Assembly (NCBI GenBank): GCA_031262405.1
Contig: JAISHS010000035.1
Location: 35,094-99,093, forward strand
Direction of reading: 5' to 3'
Length of the DNA: 64,000 nt
From: Oscillospiraceae bacterium
GTDB lineage: Bacteria > Bacillota > Clostridia > Oscillospirales > Oscillospiraceae
Within the stretch, counting starts at the first letter, position 1. Each line of letters starts with the position of its first letter. The notes under the pieces were generated by a model that did no database searches, was not told the origin of the DNA, and saw only the letters and a program-made list of their open reading frames with translations. Of this stretch, positions 25,703 to 33,673 are shown piece after piece. The translations under genes and the position numbers were made by a program.

Positions 25703-25776
25703 TCTCCGCCACGGGCCAAATGCGAACTCTTTTCTTCGGGCTTACCCCGTCGGTAAAGCGTTCGCATTTGTGTTTG
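25703..25776 (+). repeat. Right direct repeat of tRNA-Ser 3' region
   Basis: CTCCGCCAC, then CCAAATGCGAACTCTT, and the complementary arm AGCGTTCGCATTTGTGTTT (to 25774) repeat the sequence after tRNA-Ser at 23615-23690, with a different loop. It forms a matching hairpin (25717-25770). No full second tRNA is present. Confidence 0.7.
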
Positions 25777-25844
25777 AACTGATTTATAAGGACTTGCCAT
25801 GAAACGATCAGAAATCCGGCCGCAAGGCAGCGAGGAGGCACGGC

Positions 25845-26948
25845 ATGAAAAAGCTTAGCGTGGGCGTAATCGGCTGCGGCGTAATAAGTGAAATCTATCT
25901 CCGCAATATGTTAACGCTGTTCGGCGACACTCTTGACGTCGTCGCCTGCGCAGACAAAAATCCGGCGGCCTCATCCGCTCGCGGTAAGCAGTTCGGAGTA
26001 GCCGCCACGTCGGTGGACGAGCTTATAGCCCGCGAAGACGTCGAGCTGATTGTCAATCTGACAAACCCCGCCGCGCACTTCGAGGTCTCAAAGCGCGCTC
26101 TGCTCGCGGGCAAGCACGTCTACAGCGAAAAGCCGCTTGCCGGCTCCCTCGCCGAAGGGCGGGAGCTTCTTGCCCTCGCGAAAAATCGCGGTCTGCTCGT
26201 CGCGAGCGCTCCCGACACCTTTTTAGGCGCGGGGCTGCAAACGGCGCTTGAGGTTATAGGCCGCGGCGAAATCGGCGCGCCCGTACACGCCTATGGTTTT
26301 ATGCTCGACTGGGGTCCGGAGTCCTTTCATCCGGCTCCCGCCTTTTATTATGAACCGGGCGCGGGGCCGCTCATGGACATGGGTCCGTACTACTTCACCG
26401 CGCTGGCCGTGCTTCTGGGCGCGGCAACCAGGGTCAGCGGCATGGCAAGCTCCCTAAAGCCCACACGCGTTGTTCAGAACAAAACCAGCCCGCTCTACGG
26501 TACGCAGTTTCAGTCCAAGGTAGCCACCTCTATAAGCGCAAGCATCGAATATAAGTGCGGAGCCACCGCAAACGTCGTAACCACCTGGGATGTGCAAAAC
26601 CCATATCAGGCCTCCGGCCTGCCGCAGCTCATGGTTTACGGCACCCAGGGCGCACTTATCCTGCCGGATCCGAATTTCTTCGGCGGGGTAAGCGACCCTG
26701 CCACCGGCAAGCCCGGCAAATATTTAAAGCTCAAAAAAGGCGCGGGCGGCTTTGAGGACATTCCGCTTGTCGCAGGCTTTACTCAAGACAGCCGTGGTCT
26801 GGGCGTATATAAAATGGCTCGCCAAGTGCTGTACGGAGAAAAATCCGACTTGACGGGGCAGCTGTCCCTGCACGTTTTGGAAATGCTGCTCGGCGTTCTC
26901 GAGTCGGCAAAAAGCGGATCGAACTACACTATGGAGACAACACTTTAA
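25845..26948 (+). CDS. Gfo/Idh/MocA-family NAD(P)-dependent oxidoreductase
   Basis: This 367-residue enzyme has an N-terminal Rossmann fold with VGVIGCGVISEIYLRNM (residues 4-20). The family EKP motif appears as VYSEKPLAGS (about 92-101), whose lysine is catalytic. A C-terminal alpha/beta domain follows, with MDMGPYYFTALAVLLG (about 177-192). The family oxidises or reduces hydroxyl groups of sugars, inositols and related molecules; the substrate is not predictable. A VOC-superfamily gene follows 15 bases later, and the two likely share a sugar or lactone pathway. The ribosome site is GAGGAGG. Confidence 0.92.
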   Translation: MKKLSVGVIGCGVISEIYLRNMLTLFGDTLDVVACADKNPAASSARGKQFGVAATSVDELIAREDVELIVNLTNPAAHFEVSKRALLAGKHVYSEKPLAGSLAEGRELLALAKNRGLLVASAPDTFLGAGLQTALEVIGRGEIGAPVHAYGFMLDWGPESFHPAPAFYYEPGAGPLMDMGPYYFTALAVLLGAATRVSGMASSLKPTRVVQNKTSPLYGTQFQSKVATSISASIEYKCGATANVVTTWDVQNPYQASGLPQLMVYGTQGALILPDPNFFGGVSDPATGKPGKYLKLKKGAGGFEDIPLVAGFTQDSRGLGVYKMARQVLYGEKSDLTGQLSLHVLEMLLGVLESAKSGSNYTMETTL

Positions 26949-26963
26949 AAAAGGAGAACAATT

Positions 26964-27431
26964 ATGGAAATTCCAAAGTCCCTGCTCGGCGAGTATGAGA
27001 TCGGACAGATCGGATACTTAGTCCCGAACCTCGAAGAAGGCGTGAAAAAATTAGAGACCTTTCTCGGCAAGAAGTGCGACAACATTAACCAATCTCTCGA
27101 ATACGAGCGCAGCCTCTGCACCTACAAGGGCGAGCGTTGCGACGCGAAGGCGACCTGCGCCTTCTTTAACTTCGCCAACGGCATGTCTCTCGAGCTTATC
27201 GAGCCGGACGGCAAGCCCAGCATCTGGACGGACGATCTGCCCCTTTACGAGGGCAGGGTGCACCACATCGCGTTTTTTGTCACCGGCACGGACGAGCTGA
27301 TTCCGAAGCTGGAAGCGGAAGGCTTTAAGCTGATCCAGCGCGGAAAATACGTCGGCGGCCAGTATTCGTTCTTCGAAGCGGACGGCGTTTTAAAGGCGCG
27401 GCTGGAGCTGTTGGAAAATTTCCCGACCTAA
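26964..27431 (+). CDS. VOC-superfamily (glyoxalase-like) protein
   Basis: The 155-residue protein has the paired beta-alpha-beta-beta-beta halves of the vicinal-oxygen-chelate fold. One half starts IGQIGYLVPNLEEGVKKLE (residues 12-30), with a strand SLELIEPDG (about 74-82). The second half starts VHHIAFFVTGTDELIPKLE (about 95-113), ending LELLE. His96 and the C-terminal glutamate are candidate metal ligands. Methylmalonyl-CoA epimerases and ring-opening lyases share this pattern. It is co-transcribed with the Gfo/Idh/MocA gene and may act on its product. Confidence 0.85.
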   Translation: MEIPKSLLGEYEIGQIGYLVPNLEEGVKKLETFLGKKCDNINQSLEYERSLCTYKGERCDAKATCAFFNFANGMSLELIEPDGKPSIWTDDLPLYEGRVHHIAFFVTGTDELIPKLEAEGFKLIQRGKYVGGQYSFFEADGVLKARLELLENFPT

Positions 27432-27435
27432 CGAA

Positions 27436-27470
27436 AAGCGGCTTCTGCTATCTCCCCGCAGCAGCCGCTT
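27436..27470. terminator. Terminator shared by VOC and cca genes
   Basis: AAGCGGCT (27436-27443) pairs with AGCCGCTT (27463-27470), with inner CTGC/GCAG pairs, followed on the plus strand by ATATCATTTTTT. It overlaps the last base or two of the cca gene on the other strand. Confidence 0.75.
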
Positions 27471-28647
27471 ATATCATTTTTTCTACTATCTCGCGAAGTT
27501 TTTCCTCAGTATTATCCTCCGGCGCGATAATCACCCTCTCGAGCAGTGCCCGCTGCACGGAGCCGACCCGCTCGCCGACGAGCCCCAGCTCGAGAAGCTG
27601 CCGCCCGCCGAGCGCCAAATCTGAAATCCGATAAGGCTCCCCGCTTCTCAAAACCGCCCGCAAGTGCTGCGCTAGAGCTCCGCCGTAGAGCACGCTCATC
27701 GCCGCTGCCGCGGCTCGGGCGGTGCCCTCGCCGTGTTTGCATAAGCACCTCTTCCAATCAGCCGCCGTCTCCGGCGGCTTTTTCAGCGCAAGCTCACTTC
27801 CGCGCACCGCCGCTCTCGCCGTCGCCCCGTCGAGCTTAAGCTTAAGCAAAAGCTCCTCCGGTGCACTCAAGACCCCGTCCTGCGTCAGCAGCGCGGCAAG
27901 CGCCGCCCAACGCTGTGCGGGAGCTTTGCGCAGCCTCTTTATCCGCCCCAGCCGCTTATCCGGCGGCTCCGGCAACGCCGGAATAAGGCCGCTCAGCCCG
28001 AGCATCTCCGCCGCTATCTCCGGCCTGTCCGAGGACAGTGCCTTAGTCAGCTCCGCCGAGACCCGCTCGCGCGCGACATTTTGAATCAGCGGCGCGTTTC
28101 TATAAACCGCCTCGCGCGTTTGAGCTTCCATCTCGAACCCCAGCACCGCCGAAAATCTCAGCGCGCGCAGAATCCTCAGCGCGTCCTCGCGAAACCGCGC
28201 GTCCGGCTCTCCGACGCAGCGGATAAGCCGCGCGGCTAGGTCCTCCCGCCCGCCGAAGGGATCGACCAGCTCGCCGCGCGACGAAAGAGCAATCGCGTTC
28301 ATCGTGAAGTCCCGCCGCGCAAGGTCCTCCCGCAAATCCGAAACAAAGCTCACCGTGTCTGGGCGCCGATTGTCGGAATAGGCCCCGTCAGTCCGATAAG
28401 TCGTCGCCTCCAAAGCCCGCCCGCGCGAAATAACAGTCAGGGTACCGTGCTTAATCCCCGTGGGATAGCTGCGCGCAAAAACTCCCGCCATCTCCTGCGG
28501 CGTCGCGCTCGTACAAATGTCCCAATCCGCCGGTCGGCGGCCTAAAATCGCGTCGCGAACACAGCCGCCCACAAGGAAGGCCTCAAAGCCGCGCGACTCC
28601 AAGGCGCGCAGCGCAGCTGCGGCATATTCCGGCGGAGAAATATTCAT
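27469..28647 (-). CDS. cca: CCA tRNA nucleotidyltransferase
   Basis: The 392-residue class II nucleotidyltransferase has LVGGCVRDAILG followed by DWDICTSA (about residues 25-48), which give the metal-binding D-x-D. RRDFTMNAIAL (about 110) is the neck sequence, and EDALRILRALRFSA (about 154-167) starts the base-recognition region. It adds or repairs the 3' CCA of tRNA. The tRNAs seen here already encode CCA, so the role would be repair. The C-terminal half is diverged. No HD-hydrolase signature is visible, which is normal for Gram-positive forms. Confidence 0.93.
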   Translation of the reverse strand: MNISPPEYAAAALRALESRGFEAFLVGGCVRDAILGRRPADWDICTSATPQEMAGVFARSYPTGIKHGTLTVISRGRALEATTYRTDGAYSDNRRPDTVSFVSDLREDLARRDFTMNAIALSSRGELVDPFGGREDLAARLIRCVGEPDARFREDALRILRALRFSAVLGFEMEAQTREAVYRNAPLIQNVARERVSAELTKALSSDRPEIAAEMLGLSGLIPALPEPPDKRLGRIKRLRKAPAQRWAALAALLTQDGVLSAPEELLLKLKLDGATARAAVRGSELALKKPPETAADWKRCLCKHGEGTARAAAAAMSVLYGGALAQHLRAVLRSGEPYRISDLALGGRQLLELGLVGERVGSVQRALLERVIIAPEDNTEEKLREIVEKMI

Positions 28648-28747
28648 GCGCGGCCACCCCTCAAAAAATTGTTTTGAAAATTAAAAAGGCTGAGTATACT
28701 ATAATTAGCATTAATTAGCATTGTTCGTGGCAGCTCTTAAAAATGTC

Positions 28748-28776
28748 TTGTAATTAAAAGCTGTCTGTATTATAAT
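28748..28776 (+). promoter_or_regulatory. Sigma-A promoter of murC
   Basis: TTGTAA (28748-28753), a 17-base spacer and a perfect TATAAT (28771-28776) lie 56 bases before the murC start. Confidence 0.75.
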
Positions 28777-28831
28777 GCTGATTTGGTAGAAACGCAAGCC
28801 GGCTGCCGCACGCCGGTTGAAAGGACGCAAA

Positions 28832-30205
28832 ATGGCCGATTTCGGAAATTATATCGCCAAGGGAAAAAAGGGACACTTAATCGGCGTCGGCGGGGTCTCG
28901 ATGTCGCCGCTGGCAGAGGTGCTCTCCGGCTTCGGTCTGAAGCTAACCGGCTCGGACATGGCAGAGAGCGAAAAGACTGAGCACTTACGCTCCCTCGGCA
29001 TCGACGTGATAATTGGCCACGCCGCCGAAAATCTCGCGCCGGACGTCGATTTCGTCGTAAGAACCGCCGCCGTACACGATGACAATCCCGAGATTATGGC
29101 CGCGCGAGAGCTCGGCATTCCCGTTTTTGAGCGCACCCAGGCTTGGGGCGCAATCATGCGCGACTACAAAAACGCCCTGTGCATCTCCGGAACCCACGGC
29201 AAAACCACAACGACCTCCATGTGCACCCATATCCTCATGGCGGCGCGCCGCGACCCGACCATCATGCTCGGTGGAACCCTGCCCCTGCTGAAAGCCAATC
29301 ACCGCGTCGGCGCGGGCGACACGATAGTCATGGAGTCCTGCGAATATTATAACTCCTTTCACGCCTTTTTCCCAACCATCGCCGTTATATTAAATATAGA
29401 GGCCGACCACCTGGACTTTTTCAAGGATTTAGACGACGTTAAAAACTCCTTCCGCTGCTTCGCCGACTTAGTTCCCGAGGACGGCTGCATAATCGCGAAT
29501 GTCGACGATGAGAACACTATGGACGCCCTCACGCCGCTTAATCGCCCGCTTCTGACCTTCGGTCTGGGACAGTGCGCCGTCGTGCGCGGCGAAAACCTTG
29601 TTTCTCGCGGCGGGAAGACCGATTTTGACGTCATCTATGACGGAAAGCTTTTCACCCACGTCGTGCTGAATGTCCCCGGCCGCCACAATGTCATGAACGC
29701 TCTGGCAGCCTGCGCCTCGGCCATTTGCCTGGGCGTCCCGGGCGAGGCTGTCGCCGAGGGGCTTGCTGCCTTCAGCGGAGCCGGACGCCGTTTTGAATTC
29801 AAGGGCAGCTGTCGCGGCGCGGACGTTTATGACGACTATGCCCACCACCCGGGCGAGCTGAAGGCGCTCTTCGACGCCGTTGAAGCTCTGGACTACTCTC
29901 GCGTAATCGTCGCCTTCCAGCCCCACACCTACACGCGCACAAGGGCGCTCTTCGACAATTTTGTGGAACAGCTTCGGCGGCCTACTCTGACATATTTGGC
30001 GGAAATTTACGCCGCCCGCGAAAAAAGCATCGCCGGCGTCTCCTCACAGGAGCTGGCGAAAAAAGTCCCGAACTCACGGTTCTTTCCCACCCTCGACTCT
30101 CTCGAGGCGGCTCTTCTGGAGCTCGCCGCCCCCGGCGATATTATCCTCACCGTCGGCGCCGGCGATATCTTCAAGGTAGGCGAAGCGCTTGTAAGGGCAA
30201 ATTGA
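28832..30205 (+). CDS. murC: UDP-N-acetylmuramate-L-alanine ligase
   Basis: The 457-residue Mur ligase joins L-alanine to UDP-MurNAc, the first peptide step of peptidoglycan synthesis. Visible features are an N-terminal Rossmann-like HLIGVGGVSMSPLAEVL and the ATP loop ISGTHGKTTTTSM (about residue 118). The central domain has ILNIEADHLDFF and the C-terminal ligase domain has VYDDYAHHPGELKA, whose His-Pro element is typical of MurC. The length is normal. ATG 28832 follows a GAAAGGA site. It stands alone with its own promoter rather than in the mur/fts cluster. Confidence 0.95.
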   Translation: MADFGNYIAKGKKGHLIGVGGVSMSPLAEVLSGFGLKLTGSDMAESEKTEHLRSLGIDVIIGHAAENLAPDVDFVVRTAAVHDDNPEIMAARELGIPVFERTQAWGAIMRDYKNALCISGTHGKTTTTSMCTHILMAARRDPTIMLGGTLPLLKANHRVGAGDTIVMESCEYYNSFHAFFPTIAVILNIEADHLDFFKDLDDVKNSFRCFADLVPEDGCIIANVDDENTMDALTPLNRPLLTFGLGQCAVVRGENLVSRGGKTDFDVIYDGKLFTHVVLNVPGRHNVMNALAACASAICLGVPGEAVAEGLAAFSGAGRRFEFKGSCRGADVYDDYAHHPGELKALFDAVEALDYSRVIVAFQPHTYTRTRALFDNFVEQLRRPTLTYLAEIYAAREKSIAGVSSQELAKKVPNSRFFPTLDSLEAALLELAAPGDIILTVGAGDIFKVGEALVRAN

Positions 30206-30615
30206 CAATTATCGCTGTCGCTGAGGCGACAGCCCAGACGCGCCGTACCCTCGTCCCAGCTACGTACCCGCCGCAGTAGCGACTGTTACGAAGTAAAGGA
30301 GCGACCCTGTCCGCGTAGCGGCACGCTCCAACAGAGCGAAGCGTCATTGGGCCCCTTCTTTGGGGGATTTACAAGGGGGACATTTCTTCGCAAAGAAAGT
30401 CCCCCTTGTACGCTGCCCGCGGAGGGCGCCCGCGCGGCGAGCGCGCCCCGGCGTGGCAACGCCGCGTCTCCGCCGCTTCCTCAGAAGCGGCTACCCTCGT
30501 CCCCGCCGCCGTGCGGCGGCATAACGCCGCGTTATAACGCGGAAAGCTGTCGCCGCGCTGTGCGCGGCCATTTTTACGCTCCGCGTGGTGTGGACGAGAG
30601 TACGCTTTTATACTG
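30206..30615. other. GC-rich, hairpin-rich 410-bp gap with no gene
   Basis: No convincing coding region is present; one open frame here lacks a ribosome site and family features. The stretch contains many inverted repeats, including a long one at 30370-30410 (TACAAGGGGGAC and complement). There are also several short GC palindromes such as GCCGCCGTGCGGCGGC. It may be degenerate repeat sequence or a structured RNA; I cannot decide. Confidence 0.5.
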
Positions 30616-30668
30616 TGTAGAGAAATAGCCGAATGAAATTTTCAATTTCATTCGGCTATTTCTCTACA
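30616..30668 (+). terminator. 25-bp near-perfect hairpin upstream of spoIIE
   Basis: TGTAGAGAAATAGCCGAATG-type arms pair over about 25 bp around a three-base loop at 30641-30643, followed by ATTTCC. It ends the gap after murC and shields the spoIIE promoter region. Confidence 0.7.
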
Positions 30669-30768
30669 TTTCCTCTCTACAACTTCTCAAATTTTACAGC
30701 GCGATACGACCCTCATATAGTGTAGACATAATATATAATTATGTAATCACACTATCGGAGGGAGTATT

Positions 30769-33099
30769 ATGGCTGTACTACAAAAAACTAAGAAGCGCCG
30801 GCTCAGCCTAACTGCGGGCGCGATTTTCGCCCGGCTAAAGGCGTCTCGGACGGCGTCCTGTTCGCTGAATTTCGTTTTGGGCTTCATGATGAGCGGCGCG
30901 CGGGTAATGGGAAACATGGCGCCCTTCGGGATTGCCGCCGTGGCGCGCGCACCGGCGTCTCCGGAGGGAATCTTCTGCCTGCTCGGTGCCTGCACCGGCT
31001 ATCTCTTGACCGGCGGCTTCGACTTCGGCGTGCGCTACATAGCCTCGGCGCTGCTGGTATTCACGGTCTCGTTTGTCCTGCGCGACACAAAGCTCGTCAC
31101 GAAGGCTTGGTTCATGCCCTGCGTCGCGGCCTTGGTGTCCGGCGTGACCAATTACCTCAATTCCTTTGAGCTTTTCGCCTCGGTTCCTATCCTCGCCGGT
31201 GCGCTGACAGAGCTCACCCTGACGGGAGGCGCTGCTTATTTCTTCATTCAGGCAACGCGTCCGGGGCCCCGCACAGGGGAGGAGGCCGAGCGTGTCCAGA
31301 CCATTAGCTCGCTGGTGCTCTGCGCCTGCCTTTTCATCTCGCTGGCAAACGTCCTCATCCTCGACGTAATCTCCGTCGGTCGCTTTCTCGCGCTGCTGCT
31401 CATAATGACGGCGGCCTTCAAGGGCGGCGCACTCACGGGCGGAGCCGCCGGAGTCGCCTTCGGCTTCGCGATGGACCTCGCCGCCGGCTCTGGCGGGTTC
31501 TTCTCGATGGCTTACGCCATCTCGGGGCTAATCTCCGGCTTCTTCTCAAAGCACGGCAGATTGCTCTTCCTCGTCGGTTACATAGCCGTCAACACCATTG
31601 CGGTAATCTGGGTGACGGGCTTCGAGCTGCGAATGCCGCTCATGTATGAGGTTTTCGCGGCGAGTGTCGCCTTCGCCGTCCTGCCGGAAAAGCTGCTGGA
31701 AATTTTGGGAAGCGCCGCCGCTCTGCCCCTGCCCTCCACGGGCGAAGCCGGGCTGCGCCGCTATGCCGCCGCGCGGGCTAATCGCTTAAGCCATGCTCTT
31801 CGCGACTTATACGGCACGGTTTTCCGCGCCATAAACAGCCGCACGAACGACAACGACGTCGCCACCGTCTTCGACCGCGCGAGTGCCGCCGTCTGCGTGA
31901 ATTGTAAGAACAAATCCGACTGCTGGCAAAAGAGCTTCATGGACACACTCACAATAATGAACGACGCAACAGAGCCCATGCTGGGGCGCGGCAAGCTCCA
32001 AACGGACGATCTCGCAGACCGCTTTTTAGAAAAGTGCCCCAGCGTCCACACCTTCGTGACCGCCGTCAACGGCGAGCTCCGCGCCCTGATGTACCGGCGG
32101 CAGTTTAGAAGCCGCTTAAGCGAAAACCGCTCCGCCGCCTACGGCCAGTATAAGGACCTCGCGGACATAGTCGAGGGTCTTGCAAAGGACCTCCAAGACG
32201 CAAACGGCGCGGACCCCCTCGCAGAGCGGCGGCTCAGCCGCTTCCTGCGGGCAATGGACATCTCGGCGGACGTCTCCGTCTTCCGCGACGGAAGAGGCAG
32301 GCTGCACGCGATAATCGAGAGCGGCAGGCTAAACCCCCTGCTGCGTCAGGAAAACTGGCTGGACACCCTCTCTGCTGTGCTGGGCGTGCGCCTGTGCAAA
32401 TCGCCGGACGGCGCCGAGACGACTGCTAACCGCATTTCCGTACTCGAGGCGGAGCCCCTCGTCGTCTCCGTCGGAATCGCCGGAATGAAGAAGAAGGGCG
32501 AGGCCGTCAGCGGCGACCGCGGAACCTATTTCAAAACCGAGCAGGGCGTGCTCTGCGTTATCCTCGCCGACGGCATGGGCAGCGGCGAAGCCGCCGCGAA
32601 GGAGAGCATAAACGCCGTCCGCACCCTCGAAACATTTCTGCGCGCGGGGGTGGATCCGGCTGTCGCCATGAAGCTTTTAAATTCCGTCCTCCTGCTCAAA
32701 AACGGTGAGGACTGGGGCTATTCCACCGTCGATCTCATGTGCGTCGACCTCTTCACGGGCGAGGCCTGCTTCTATAAATACGGCGCCGCGCCCAGCTTCG
32801 TCAAAAACGGCAAGGCAATCCGCCGCGTGCGCGGCGAATCGCTCGCCGCCGGACTGTGCGCCGGAGACGGCTCGTCCCCCGACGTCGTGCGCATGAAACT
32901 GCGTCCCGGCAACGTCGCGCTCATTGCCAGCGACGGCGTATCCACCGCCGGAGACAACTGGCTGCGCGAAATGCTCCTTCAAACCGACGGCCGCGACGCC
33001 AAGGCTCTTGCCAAGGAGACCCTCCGCCGCGCCGCCAAGGAAAACGGCCCCGAGGACGATATGACGGTTCTCGCCCTGCGCGTGGACGAAAGGAGCTAG
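30769..33099 (+). CDS. spoIIE: Stage II sporulation protein E (PP2C phosphatase)
   Basis: This 776-residue protein has about ten N-terminal membrane segments (to about residue 310), a central region, and a C-terminal PP2C-type phosphatase domain. Its metal motif is ILADGMGSGEAA (about 597-608), with MTVLALRV at the end. SpoIIE sits at the asymmetric septum, dephosphorylates the anti-anti-sigma factor SpoIIAA, and so activates sigma-F in the forespore. The architecture and length match the family. It is strong evidence that this organism makes endospores. The start is preceded by GGAGGGAG. An AT-rich promoter region lies at 30700-30760, but I could not place a Spo0A box. Confidence 0.95.
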   Translation: MAVLQKTKKRRLSLTAGAIFARLKASRTASCSLNFVLGFMMSGARVMGNMAPFGIAAVARAPASPEGIFCLLGACTGYLLTGGFDFGVRYIASALLVFTVSFVLRDTKLVTKAWFMPCVAALVSGVTNYLNSFELFASVPILAGALTELTLTGGAAYFFIQATRPGPRTGEEAERVQTISSLVLCACLFISLANVLILDVISVGRFLALLLIMTAAFKGGALTGGAAGVAFGFAMDLAAGSGGFFSMAYAISGLISGFFSKHGRLLFLVGYIAVNTIAVIWVTGFELRMPLMYEVFAASVAFAVLPEKLLEILGSAAALPLPSTGEAGLRRYAAARANRLSHALRDLYGTVFRAINSRTNDNDVATVFDRASAAVCVNCKNKSDCWQKSFMDTLTIMNDATEPMLGRGKLQTDDLADRFLEKCPSVHTFVTAVNGELRALMYRRQFRSRLSENRSAAYGQYKDLADIVEGLAKDLQDANGADPLAERRLSRFLRAMDISADVSVFRDGRGRLHAIIESGRLNPLLRQENWLDTLSAVLGVRLCKSPDGAETTANRISVLEAEPLVVSVGIAGMKKKGEAVSGDRGTYFKTEQGVLCVILADGMGSGEAAAKESINAVRTLETFLRAGVDPAVAMKLLNSVLLLKNGEDWGYSTVDLMCVDLFTGEACFYKYGAAPSFVKNGKAIRRVRGESLAAGLCAGDGSSPDVVRMKLRPGNVALIASDGVSTAGDNWLREMLLQTDGRDAKALAKETLRRAAKENGPEDDMTVLALRVDERS

Positions 33100-33101
33100 C
33101 C

Positions 33102-33539
33102 ATGAACCGGAAGCACCCCGCCGAAGGAGCCCTTCTCGGAAGAAATTTTTTCCTCCGATTTACAAAGCCGATGAATAGAAAGGAGCATCGGCGGTTAAAC
33201 TGGAAACAAATGGATTCGCGGGAGGAATTAGCCGTGCTGAAAGGAACGAACCATCGGGTAATCGTAGTCAAGTCGCCGGACAAGCACTATTTTGAGGAGG
33301 CCATCTTCGTTGTGCGCGACGACCTGCTCCGCGAAAAGGGCGCAACGGCCGCCGCCGTACTTTTAGAGGCCGGAAAGGTCGCCAATTCCTATATGCGCCG
33401 CCTAAAGCCCGTGAGCGCAAAGCCTCCGAAAGAGTCTCGGCGCCGCGCACTCTCGCGCCTGCCCGCCCCGCTAATCGCCGCGGCAGGCGCCGCCGCAACC
33501 GGCCTCGCCTGGCTCACCGCCCACCTAGTGGGCTTGTAA
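33102..33539 (+). CDS. Small basic protein with C-terminal membrane helix, coupled to spoIIE
   Basis: The 145-residue protein starts at ATG 33102 with AAAGGAG, two bases after the spoIIE stop, so it is almost certainly in the spoIIE operon. It is very basic. A middle segment reads NHRVIVVKSPDKHYFEEAIF and VRDDLLREKG, and residues of about 123-145 form a membrane helix (LIAAAGAAATGLAWLTAHLVG). Repeated MNRK sequences at residues 1 and 24 leave a second possible start. I recognise no family. Location suggests a membrane role during sporulation. Confidence 0.65.
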   Translation: MNRKHPAEGALLGRNFFLRFTKPMNRKEHRRLNWKQMDSREELAVLKGTNHRVIVVKSPDKHYFEEAIFVVRDDLLREKGATAAAVLLEAGKVANSYMRRLKPVSAKPPKESRRRALSRLPAPLIAAAGAAATGLAWLTAHLVGL

Positions 33540-33557
33540 AAAGTAAACTAACCCCCC

Positions 33558-33597
33558 TTGGGACAGACTATACTAAGTATAGCCTGTCCCAAAACTT
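33558..33597 (+). terminator. Terminator of the spoIIE unit
   Basis: TTGGGACAG and CTATACT pair with AGTATAG and CTGTCCCAA (33558-33592, one mismatch), followed by AACTTTTTTATT, a classic rho-independent terminator. Confidence 0.88.
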
Positions 33598-33601
33598 TTT
33601 A

Positions 33602-33630
33602 TTGTCAGATTATGTCCGGCGTGGTACACT
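33602..33630 (+). promoter_or_regulatory. Promoter of the SAH deaminase/AhcY unit
   Basis: TTGTCA (33602-33607), a 17-base spacer and TACACT (33625-33630) lie 44 bases before the GTG start. Confidence 0.6.
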
Positions 33631-33673
33631 ATGGTAAGTTAAATTACCTTCCATCTCTCACTCGGAGGATAAC

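Larger units (their letters stand above)
23624..25716 (+). mobile_element. Small tRNA-Ser-linked genomic island
   Basis: About 2.1 kb between two direct repeats of the tRNA-Ser 3' region carries a dCTP deaminase, a truncated HD-hydrolase gene, an 88-residue-scale small gene and a possible ADP-ribosyltransferase-fold gene. The base composition is clearly more AT-rich than both flanks, especially 24.5-25.6 kb. No integrase or transposase is present, so the element would be decayed or passively moved. Confidence 0.6.

Noticed and set aside
25640-25716. A second tRNA-Ser copy at the right end of the island
   Set aside because: Only the last few bases and the following hairpin match; no anticodon or D arm is present.
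30347-30628. A 93-codon frame before spoIIE
   Set aside because: No ribosome site; composition is Arg/Pro/Ala-rich repeat-derived sequence within inverted repeats.
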